A stretch of DNA of 64,000 nt from Magnetospirillum sp. XM-1 (lineage in GTDB: Bacteria; Pseudomonadota; Alphaproteobacteria; Rhodospirillales; Magnetospirillaceae). The position numbers were made by a program, and so were the translations under genes. Positions 9,658 to 20,319 of this stretch are shown one piece after another. Below the pieces are notes generated by a model. That model did no database searches and was not told the DNA's origin. It saw only the letters and a list, made by a program, of their open reading frames with translations. Numbering within the stretch: the stretch's first letter is position 1; each line of letters begins with the position of its first letter. The DNA is taken from assembly GCF_001511835.1 (NCBI RefSeq), contig NZ_LN997848.1:4699501-4763500 (forward strand), given 5' to 3'.

Positions 9658-10425
9658 ATGCGGCCTTCCCTATTCCTGCTCGCCCTTTCCCTGGTCTTCG
9701 CCCCTCTCGGCCCCGCCAAAGCCGAGGTGGTCTCCGTCCCGATTGCGGATGGCGCGGATGATCCGACCCAGACCTTCCTGTGGGAATCGCCGCACCCCAA
9801 GGCGGTGCTGATCATGATTCCGGGCGGCGAGGGCCATATCGGCCTGCAGCCGGACAAGGCCGACCTGGGCGGCATCTACGGCCGGGTTTTCAAGCCCCTG
9901 TCCGAACCGACGCTGAGTTCGGGCAACCTGCATGTGGTGATCTTCGACAGCCCCTACGCCCTGCCCTCTGATCCTGTCTTTCCCACCTCGCGCATCTCCA
10001 GCGACCACCAGCGGCGCATCGAAAGCGTCGTGCAATTCTACCGCCAGCGCTTCGGCTTGCCGGTCTGGCTGCAGGGCCACAGCAACGGAGCGATCAGCGT
10101 CGCCGAGTTCATCCGCACCCACCGCGACATGGTGGCGGGCGCCATCCTCAGTTCGTCGCGGGTGGGAGCGAAGGTAAGCGCCGACGTGGGACTGCCCATC
10201 CTGTTCCTGCACCATCGCCGCGACAGCTGCTCGAAGGCCAATCCCGCCGCCGACGTCGAGATTTACGAATCCCTGCGCTCCGCCGGCAAGACGGATGTGG
10301 ACTTCGCCTGGGTGGAGGGCGGCACGGCGGGGCGGGGCGACGCCTGCCACGCGGGCTACCACATGTTCCTGGGCAGCGAGGAAGACGCCTACCGCGCCGT
10401 GGACCGGTTCATCGCCGGCCGCTGA
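9658..10425 (+). CDS. Exported alpha/beta hydrolase-like protein
   Basis: Putative secreted serine hydrolase of 255 aa. A Sec signal peptide is clear (MRPSLFLLALSLVFAPLGPA, cleavage near AKA-EVV). The mature part has an alpha/beta-hydrolase layout: a strand with LIMIPGGEGHIG after residue 45, the nucleophile elbow in LQGHSNGAIS, a possible acid in HHRRDSC and a late His in CHAGYHMFLG. The pair of Cys at the C-terminal half (DSC and GDAC) could form a disulfide. GGAGGGG precedes the ATG. The gene is convergent with the SpsF-like gene and separated by only 4 bases. Substrate unknown. Confidence 0.75.
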   Translation: MRPSLFLLALSLVFAPLGPAKAEVVSVPIADGADDPTQTFLWESPHPKAVLIMIPGGEGHIGLQPDKADLGGIYGRVFKPLSEPTLSSGNLHVVIFDSPYALPSDPVFPTSRISSDHQRRIESVVQFYRQRFGLPVWLQGHSNGAISVAEFIRTHRDMVAGAILSSSRVGAKVSADVGLPILFLHHRRDSCSKANPAADVEIYESLRSAGKTDVDFAWVEGGTAGRGDACHAGYHMFLGSEEDAYRAVDRFIAGR

Positions 10426-10429
10426 TGCC

Positions 10430-11166
10430 TCACTTGGCGGGAGCGGGCGTCGCCCGCACACCGTGGTGCATGGCGTTGATCGCCGCCAGTTCGGGGTGGG
10501 CGGCCAGGGTCGCCAGAACCTCGTCCATGGACACGATGGCTTCGGGCAGGCGCGCGAACAAAGCCGCCAGGAAGGCGTAATCCTCGGGATAGTCGAGCGT
10601 CCAGCGGCATTGATGGGACAGGTCTTCGCCCTGGCGGGCGACGTTGCCGCGCTTGAGGTGCGGGGCGCGGCGCAGCCAGGGGGTGACGTGCTCGCGGTCG
10701 AAGGGCTCGGTCGCCTTGTCCTCGGCCTCGAACAGGGCGGCGGCGCGGAACACCTCGGCGTCCAGCCCGTGGGGCCAGGAGGGCGGCAGGTTGTTGCTGC
10801 AGTAATCCAGCCCCTCGGCCCTAAGCTTGCCCAGCAGCCGCCCGCACAATGCCGGATCGACCAGCGGGCAGTCGCTGGTCACCCGCATGACGATGTCGGC
10901 GCCCGCCGCCCGGGCCGCGATGGCGTACCGCTTCAGCACGTCGGCGGACGGGCCGCGCACCACCAGGGCGCCGCAGCGTTCGGCCTCGGCCACCACCGGC
11001 GCTTCGTCCTCGCCCTCGGGAATGGCGCAGACCACCCGGTCGATGCCGGGAATGGCGGCGCAGCGGCGCAGGCATTGGGCCAGGGCGGTCATGCCGCCCA
11101 ACGGCATCAGGATCTTGCCCGGCAGCCGGGTGGAGCCCATGCGGGCCTGGACGATGACCGCCGCGG

Positions 11167-11170
<4 letters not shown>
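10430..11170 (-). CDS. SpsF-like nucleotidyltransferase (cytidylyltransferase fold)
   Basis: Sugar nucleotidyltransferase-fold protein of 246 aa. The N-terminus VIVQARMGSTRLPGKIL is the nucleotide-binding signature of the SpsF/COG1861 group, and DIVMRVTSDCPLVDP carries the metal-site Asp. True PseF proteins begin instead with an IPARGGSKRIP-type motif, so I do not call it pseF, although its place fits activation of pseudaminic acid with CMP. Its ATG overlaps the pseC stop by 4 bases, so it is the third gene of a pseB-pseC-spsF-like operon. It may activate the sugar, or may act on another flagellar glycan component. Confidence 0.8.
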
Positions 11171-14519
<3,349 letters not shown>

Positions 14520-14523
<4 letters not shown>

Positions 14524-15566
14524 CCGACATTTCCATCGCCGGCCGGGCCATCGGCCCCGACCATCCGCCCTTCATCATCGCCGAGATGAGCGCCAACCAT
14601 AACGGCGATTTGGGCCGCGCCCTGGAACTGCTGGAGGCCGCCGCCAAAGCCGGAGCCGACGCGGTCAAGCTGCAGACCTTGAAACCCGACGCCATCACCA
14701 TCGATTGCGACCGCCCCGATTTCGTCATCGAGGGCGGCCCCTGGGGCGGACGCAAGCTTTATGACCTCTACGCCGAGGCCCAGACCCCCTGGGACTGGCA
14801 CCCCAAATTGTTCGAGCGCGGCAAAGAACTGGGGCTGATCGTCTTTTCCTCGCCCTTCGACAAGGCGGCGGTGGACTTCCTGGCCGATCTCGACGCGCCC
14901 GCCTTCAAGATCGCCAGCTTCGAGATGGCCGATCCCGGCCTGGTCTCCCACGCGGCGTCCAAGGGTAAGCCGATCATCGTGTCCACCGGCATGGCGGGAC
15001 TGGGCGACATCGCCGCCACGGTGGAGACGGTGCGCCGGGCGGGAAACGGCGAACTGGTGCTGCTCCACTGCATCAGCTCGTACCCCGCCCCCACCGAGGA
15101 CGCCAACCTCGCCACCATTCCCCATATGGCCCAGGCCTTCGGCGTGCCGGTGGGCCTGTCGGACCACACCCAGGGCACGGCGGTGGCGGTGGCGGCGGTG
15201 GCGCTGGGCGCCTGCGTCATCGAGAAGCACTTTACGCTCAGACGCGCCGACGGCGGCCTGGACTCCCACTTCTCGCTGGAGCCCGAGGAATTGGCTCAGC
15301 TGGTCAGGGATTGCCGCGCCGCCTGGGTGGCACGCGGGCGCATCTCCTACGCCCTGGCCGATTGCGAGCAGGGCTCCAAGGTGTTCCGCCGCTCGCTCTA
15401 CGTGGTGGAAGACCTGCATCCCGGCGAGATCATCACCGAGGACAAGGTGCGCTCCATCCGCCCGGGCTATGGGCTGGAACCGAAATTCCTGCCCGAGATC
15501 CTGGGGCGCAAGGCGCGAAAGGCGGTCGCCCGCGGTACCGCCTTCGACTGGTCGATGATCGAGTAG
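14520..15566 (+). CDS. pseI: Pseudaminic acid synthase PseI
   Basis: NeuB-family condensing enzyme of 348 aa. It joins phosphoenolpyruvate to the PseG product to make pseudaminic acid. N-terminal TIM barrel: FIIAEMSANHNGDL, ADAVKLQTLKPD, LIVFSSPFDKAAVDFL, KIASFEMADPGLV, PIIVSTGMA, LLHCISSYPAP, GLSDHTQGTAVAVAAVALGACVIEKHFTL. The C-terminal SAF (antifreeze-like) domain is about residues 285-348 (RRSLYVVEDLHPGEIITEDKVRSIRPG). ATG 14520 overlaps the pseG stop, so the two are translationally coupled. The product presumably decorates the flagellin encoded at about 61 kb. Confidence 0.94.
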
Positions 15567-15598
15567 AAACGGGCGCCGAACCGCCCCTTCCCCCTTAC

Positions 15599-15707
15599 CG
15601 TCATGGCCGCGCTTGACGCGGCCATCCACGTGGGGCCACCGGAACGTCGCGGAGAACAATGCACCCGCGGAAACGCGTGGATGCCCGGATCAAGTCCGGG
15701 CATGACG
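15599..15707. repeat. REP-like inverted repeat, copy 1
   Basis: Two 32-base imperfect inverted arms (15599-15630 and 15676-15707). The left begins CGTCATGGCCGCGCTTGACG and the right ends TCCGGGCATGACG, with about 45 bases between. Each arm is itself near-palindromic. A shorter relative is at 19069-19128. This is the style of dispersed intergenic palindromes in alphaproteobacteria. Confidence 0.75.
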
Positions 15708-15716
15708 AAGAACGGC

Positions 15717-15992
15717 TCAGTGCCCGCAGGAACAGCCGCCGCCGCCGCAATCGTCGTCCTGGACCGGGGCCTGGTCGCCGACGCGGAAGATGGCCCCGGG
15801 ATAGATGCGGGCGGTGCGGCCTTCGTGGGTGACCTCGACGCAATTGCGTCCCTCGTCATCGACGATCATGCCCATGCCGAGGCCACCCTGCTCGATGGCG
15901 GCCACCACGTCGGTATCGGAGAGATCGAACGCCTTGGCGATGGAGCCGATCAGCGCGGCGATCTCCTCGAACATCTCGCGGTTATCTTCCAT
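15717..15992 (-). CDS. Small acidic protein with Cys/Gly tail
   Basis: Hypothetical protein of 91 aa, family not recognised. AAGGAG lies seven bases before ATG 15992; the frame extends 16 codons further but without a Shine-Dalgarno. The first half looks helical (EMFEEIAALIGSIAKAFDLS), the middle has a small beta section (GMGMIVDDEGRNCVEVTHEGRTARIYPG), and the end is DDDCGGGGCSCGH, a compact group of three Cys and a His that could bind metal. It lies between a REP-like repeat and the EF-G-like gene. Function unknown. Confidence 0.7.
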   Translation of the reverse strand: MEDNREMFEEIAALIGSIAKAFDLSDTDVVAAIEQGGLGMGMIVDDEGRNCVEVTHEGRTARIYPGAIFRVGDQAPVQDDDCGGGGCSCGH

Positions 15993-16058
15993 GAGCGGGC
16001 TCCTTAAGGTCAGGCTGGAGCCCGCTCTATAGCATCCCACTGGCGGGAAACGCCAGCG

Positions 16059-18086
16059 TCAGGCGTTAGCCAGCGCCTCCTTCCTGGCTTCCACCACCTT
16101 GTCGGCGACGCGGCCAGATATTTCCTGCAGGTGGTCGAACTTCCACGAGAAAGTCCCCACCCCCATGGTCAGCGAGCGCAACTCGACGATCAGGTCGTCC
16201 ATCTCGGCCTGGGGCAGATAGGCCGAGACGGTGTCCCAGCCCTGCCAGCCCTCCTTGGCGTCATAGCCGAGAATTTGGCCGCGCCGCCCCGAGACGATGC
16301 GCTGGGCCTTGGCGGTGAAATCGGCGGGCACCGAGATCTCCACCGCCAGGATGGGTTCCAGCAGCACCGGATCGCATTGGGGCATGCCCTCGCTCATGGC
16401 GATGCGGGCCGCCGTCTTGAAGGCCATGTCCGAGCTGTCCACCGCGTGGTAGCTGCCAGACGTCAGCGTCACCTGCAGATCCACCACCGGGAAGCCGAAG
16501 GGCCCCTGGCGCAGGAAGTCGGCGACGCCCTCCTCCACCGAGGGGATGTACTGGCGGGGCACCACGCCGCCGACGATCTTGTCGACGAACTTGAAGCCCG
16601 AGCCGCGCGGCAGCGGCGCGATGTCGATATGGATGTCGCCGAACTGGCCGTGGCCGCCCGACTGCTTCTTGTGGCGGCCGTGGACCGAGGTGGACTTCCT
16701 GATGGTCTCCTTGTAGGGGACCGTCGGCTTGGCCGTCACCACGGACATGTTGAAGCGGCTCTTCAGGCGGTCGATGGCCACCTGAAGGTGGATCTCGCCC
16801 TGGCCGCGCAGCACCTGCTCGCCGAACTCGCCATGATCCAGCGACAGCGAGGGGTCCTCCTCGGCCAGCTTGGCGATGGCCCCGGTCAGCTTGACGTCGT
16901 CGCCCTTCTTCTCGGCCGCCAGCGCGAAGGCGAACAGCGGCGGCAACGGAGCCGGCCAGGACGCCATGCCGGCATCGGCCGCGCCGATCGCCTGGCCGGT
17001 GGTGACGGTTTCCAGACGGCCGAAGGCGCAGACGTCGCCCGCGCCCGCCTTGGCCACCTTGGTAGGCGTGCCGCCGGTCATGAGGTAAAGGCCGCCGATG
17101 CGGCCCATTTCCAGCGACTGGTTGTCGGCGAACTCACCCCGCCACACGCGGGCGAAGCTCAGCTTGCCGGTATGGGCGGCGTGCACCGTCTTGAACACGG
17201 TGGCCAGGGCACCGCCCTCGGCCTTGACACCCAGGCGTGCGGCGGTGGCGGCCGGGCCGGGGGCGTCGTGGCGCAGCGCCTTCAACAGGCGATGGATGCC
17301 GCCGTCATTCTCGGCCGAGCCGAAGAACACCGGCACGATCAGGTCTTCCGCCAGATCCTTGCCCAGATCGGCGTAGACCTCGTCGGCGGGCGGCTGGATG
17401 TCTTCCAGCAGCTCTTCCATCAGGTGGTCGTCGAAATCAGCCAGATGCTCCAGCATCTCCTGGCGCGCCGCGCTTTCCTCGCCCTTCAGGGCATCGGGGA
17501 TCTTGATCACGGCGGAAGCCTGGCCGGGGCGGTACTTGTAGGCCCGCTCGCTGACCAGATCGATGTAGCCGGTGACGGAATCGCCCTCGCGGATGGGAAT
17601 CTCGCGCATGACCAGCGGACGGTCGGACACGGCCTGGAGCGCCTCCAGCGTCTCCTTGAGGCGCGTCCCGGCGGTGTCGATCTTGTTGACGAACAGCAGG
17701 TGGGGAACCTTGTGCTCGTCCAGGAACTTCAGCACGGGGGCGACCATCACGGCGCGGGCGGGGTCGGGTTCGCACACCACCACCGCCACGTCGACGGCCA
17801 TCAGGGCGTTGTAGGAATCCTGCTGGAACTCCACCGAGCCGGGGCAGTCGATGAAGGTCCACTTCTCGCCCAGATATTCGGCGCTGGCGATGTTGGGTTC
17901 GACGCTCATCAGGCGGGCGCGGGCCTCTGGACTGGAATCGCCGGTGGTGGTGCCGTCCTTGATGCGGCCCTGGCGCCCTATGGCGCCGCAGGCGAACAGC
18001 ATGGCTTCGAGCAGGCTGGTCTTGCCGGCGGCGAACGGCCCGACAAGGGCACAGGCGCGCGGCAGGGAAGGAGACTTGGACGTCAT
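16059..18086 (-). CDS. EF-G-like translational GTPase paralogue
   Basis: Elongation factor G-like GTPase of 675 aa. G1 is GPFAAGKT, G3 is DCPGS (residues 80-84), G4 is NKID. Domains II to V follow, including FNMSVVTAKPTVPYKETI, GRHKKQSGGHGQFGDI, the stretch about VGGVVPRQYIPSVEEG and a C-terminal domain with ILGYDAKEGWQGWDTV. In canonical EF-G the G3 motif is DTPGH with the catalytic His; here it is Ser84, which marks this as a divergent paralogue and not the housekeeping factor. It resembles the group often labelled elongation factor G-like or FusA2. GGAGG precedes the ATG. It is divergent from the crotonase gene. Its cellular role is unknown. Confidence 0.88.
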   Translation of the reverse strand: MTSKSPSLPRACALVGPFAAGKTSLLEAMLFACGAIGRQGRIKDGTTTGDSSPEARARLMSVEPNIASAEYLGEKWTFIDCPGSVEFQQDSYNALMAVDVAVVVCEPDPARAVMVAPVLKFLDEHKVPHLLFVNKIDTAGTRLKETLEALQAVSDRPLVMREIPIREGDSVTGYIDLVSERAYKYRPGQASAVIKIPDALKGEESAARQEMLEHLADFDDHLMEELLEDIQPPADEVYADLGKDLAEDLIVPVFFGSAENDGGIHRLLKALRHDAPGPAATAARLGVKAEGGALATVFKTVHAAHTGKLSFARVWRGEFADNQSLEMGRIGGLYLMTGGTPTKVAKAGAGDVCAFGRLETVTTGQAIGAADAGMASWPAPLPPLFAFALAAEKKGDDVKLTGAIAKLAEEDPSLSLDHGEFGEQVLRGQGEIHLQVAIDRLKSRFNMSVVTAKPTVPYKETIRKSTSVHGRHKKQSGGHGQFGDIHIDIAPLPRGSGFKFVDKIVGGVVPRQYIPSVEEGVADFLRQGPFGFPVVDLQVTLTSGSYHAVDSSDMAFKTAARIAMSEGMPQCDPVLLEPILAVEISVPADFTAKAQRIVSGRRGQILGYDAKEGWQGWDTVSAYLPQAEMDDLIVELRSLTMGVGTFSWKFDHLQEISGRVADKVVEARKEALANA

Positions 18087-18275
18087 GGACCCTCCGGAAT
18101 TTCTTGTTCTGTCTGGACGCCGGAACCCCCGCGCCCAGCCCCGCCATGGTTTCAGTCAAACCGCCCCGTGGCAACAGGAAATGGCGCGCAGCCGAGACAG
18201 GGCAGCACTGCTTGCATCTTGGTGCAGGGGAGCCGGCGTGGTTTACTGAACCAACCGTTCCGGGGAGGGGTTCTC

Positions 18276-19058
18276 ATGACCGACCACATCCACGTCAAGA
18301 TCAGCGGCGCCGTCGCCACGGTGACGCTCTGCCGTCCCGATCTGCACAATGCGCTCGACGAGCAGATGGTGGGCAACCTGGCCCAGACCTTCCAGAAGCT
18401 GTCGGTCGCCGACGTGGTGCGCGTGGTGGTGATCGAGGGCCAGGGCAAGAGCTTCTGCGCCGGCGGCGACATCGGCTGGACGCGGGCCCTGCTCGACCAG
18501 GATGCCGAGGAGGTGAGCCGCAGTGCCATGCAGATGGCGGTGATGCTCGACGCCATCGACCGCTGCGCCAAGCCGGTCATCGCCCGGGTGCAGGGCGCGG
18601 CGCTGGGCATGGGGGCCGGCATCGTCGCCTGCGCCGACATGGTGGTGGCGTCGGAAGAGGCCAGCTTCTCCCTGCCCGAGGTCCGCGCCGGCTTTTCCCC
18701 CACCCTGATCATGCCCTGCATGGCGGCCGCCATCGGCACGCGGGCCATGCGCCGCTACGTGCTGTCGGGCGAGCGCTTCGACGCCCGCGAGGCCCTGCGC
18801 CTGGGGCTGATCCACGCCATGGTGACGCCTGACAAGCTGGATGCGGCCCGCGACCTGATGGTGGACGCCGTTCTCAAGGGCGCGCCCAAGGCGCAGGGAG
18901 CCGCCAAGGACATGCTGCGCGTGGTCGACGACAGCCCCGCCGGCCCCGACCTGATGCGCTACACCGTGGCCCAGTTCGTCGACGCCCGCGCCTCGGCCGA
19001 ATGCCGCGAAGGCGTCACCGCGCTCACCGAAAAAAGAAAGCCCGACTGGTCGGGGTAA
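18276..19058 (+). CDS. Enoyl-CoA hydratase/isomerase family protein
   Basis: Crotonase-fold protein of 260 aa acting on acyl-CoA. Seen: HVKISGAVATVTLCRPDLHNALD, the oxyanion-hole segment GKSFCAGGDIGW, GAALGMGAGIVACADMVVA and the Glu in FSLPEVRAGFSPTLI. One of the two Glu of classical enoyl-CoA hydratase is replaced (the segment reads MGAGIVACADM), as in methylglutaconyl-CoA-hydratase-like members, so the exact substrate is uncertain. GGGGAGGGG lies a few bases before ATG 18276. The long open frame upstream is antisense to the EF-G-like gene and is not part of it. A CoA-racemase-like gene follows after a REP-like repeat. Confidence 0.9.
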   Translation: MTDHIHVKISGAVATVTLCRPDLHNALDEQMVGNLAQTFQKLSVADVVRVVVIEGQGKSFCAGGDIGWTRALLDQDAEEVSRSAMQMAVMLDAIDRCAKPVIARVQGAALGMGAGIVACADMVVASEEASFSLPEVRAGFSPTLIMPCMAAAIGTRAMRRYVLSGERFDAREALRLGLIHAMVTPDKLDAARDLMVDAVLKGAPKAQGAAKDMLRVVDDSPAGPDLMRYTVAQFVDARASAECREGVTALTEKRKPDWSG

Positions 19059-19068
19059 TCCCCTTATC

Positions 19069-19128
19069 CGTCATGCGCGGGCCTGACCCGGGCATCCATG
19101 GATCGCCGGGTCAGGCCCGGCGATGACG
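19069..19128. repeat. REP-like inverted repeat, copy 2
   Basis: Compact 60-base palindrome beginning CGTCATGCGCGGGCCTGACC and ending CGGCGATGACG, with almost no loop. It shares the CGTCAT...GGC...TGAC pattern with the repeat at 15599-15707. It lies 10 bases after the crotonase stop and may act as a terminator there. Confidence 0.75.
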
Positions 19129-19153
19129 ATGTGTTTCTCAAGGAGCTGAAAGC

Positions 19154-20260
19154 ATGATCGCCGATTGCCTTGCCGGGCTGAAGGTCCTCGACCTCTCCAT
19201 GTACATTCCCGGCCCGCTGGCCACCCTGTGGCTGTCCGACCTGGGCGCCGAAGTCATCAAGGTGGAAAGCCCGGCCGGCGATCCCATGCGCACCATGGGC
19301 CCGGTGGACGCGGACGGCACCACCGCCTTCTACAAGCTGGCCAACGCCAACAAGACCATCGTCACGCTGGACCTGAAGTCGGCGGACGGCAAGGCCCGCT
19401 TCGCCGAACTGGTGGCCGGGGCCGACGTGCTGCTGGAGGGCTTTCGCCCCGGGGTGATGGAGCGCCTGGGCTTCGGCATCAAGCGCCTGCACGAGATCAA
19501 TCCCCGGCTGGTCCATTGCGCGCTCTCGGGCTATGGCGGCACCGGCCCCTTCGCCACACGGGCGGGCCACGACGTCACCTATCTGGCGGTGACCGGATTG
19601 CTGGCGGCGAGCGGGCCGGCCGAGCGGCCCGTCATGACCTTCCCGCCGCTGGCCGACCATGCCGGGGCCATGCTGGCGGTCAACTCCATCCTGGCCGCGC
19701 TGTTGAAGCGCGCCGCCTCGGGCAAGGGCACCACCATCGACATCAGCCTCGCCGAGGCGGCGCTGTCGTGGATGGGCGGCGTGCTGACCATGGCGCACCG
19801 CTGGGGCGATCCGGCGCGCGAGCACGATCTGATCAACGGCGGCGCCGCCCATTACCGCATCTACAAGACCAAGGACGGCCGCTTCGCCGCCATCGCCGCG
19901 CTGGAGGAGAAGTTCTGGCAGTCCTTCTGCGCCGCCGTGGGCAAGCCCGACTGGGTGGCCCGCCAGAACGAGCCCCTGCCCCAGACCGCCATGATCGGGG
20001 AGATGACGGAACTGTTCGCCTCCAAGACCCTGGCCGAATGGGCCGCGCTGCTGGAGCCCGCCGACTGCACCTTCGAGCCGGTGCTGGAGCCCCACGAGGT
20101 CGCCACCCATCCCCACCACGTGGAGCGCGGCTTCACCCATGTGAGCGAGCAGGGTCTGGTCGAGGTGCTGCTGCCCGTGCTGATGGAAGGCGAACGCCCC
20201 CGCCGCCGCCGGCCGCTGGCCGAAAAGCCGGCGGAAACGGTCATCGCCGCATGGTCCTGA
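19154..20260 (+). CDS. CaiB/BaiF CoA-transferase family, racemase-like
   Basis: Family III CoA-transferase or alpha-methylacyl-CoA racemase-like enzyme of 368 aa. Seen: LKVLDLSMYIPGPLATLWLSDLGAEVIKVE, the GHDVTY motif (the catalytic His position in alpha-methylacyl-CoA racemases), ADHAGAML with an Asp in the matching position, and the tail segment LEPHEVATHPHHVERG. The His and Asp favour the racemase branch, which inverts 2-methyl-branched acyl-CoA. AAGGAG precedes the ATG. It follows the crotonase gene on the same strand with a REP-like palindrome between, and both may serve branched-chain acyl-CoA breakdown. A large palindrome follows its stop. Confidence 0.88.
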   Translation: MIADCLAGLKVLDLSMYIPGPLATLWLSDLGAEVIKVESPAGDPMRTMGPVDADGTTAFYKLANANKTIVTLDLKSADGKARFAELVAGADVLLEGFRPGVMERLGFGIKRLHEINPRLVHCALSGYGGTGPFATRAGHDVTYLAVTGLLAASGPAERPVMTFPPLADHAGAMLAVNSILAALLKRAASGKGTTIDISLAEAALSWMGGVLTMAHRWGDPAREHDLINGGAAHYRIYKTKDGRFAAIAALEEKFWQSFCAAVGKPDWVARQNEPLPQTAMIGEMTELFASKTLAEWAALLEPADCTFEPVLEPHEVATHPHHVERGFTHVSEQGLVEVLLPVLMEGERPRRRRPLAEKPAETVIAAWS

Positions 20261-20266
20261 GGACGG

Positions 20267-20319
20267 GCGGGCGGGACGCCCGCGCTCCAAGCTTTACGAA
20301 GCGCGGGCGTCCTGCCCGC
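20267..20319. terminator. Long palindrome between convergent genes
   Basis: 20-base arms with one mismatch (GCGGGCGGGACGCCCGCGCT at 20267-20286, its complement at 20300-20319) and a 13-base loop. It fills the gap between the convergent racemase-like and TPR genes and can end both. The style resembles a dispersed repeat. Confidence 0.7.

Noticed and set aside
16131..18275. N-terminal extension of the crotonase frame
   Set aside because: The open frame runs antisense through the EF-G-like gene. The crotonase has its own Shine-Dalgarno at 18262-18270 and a normal length from 18276.
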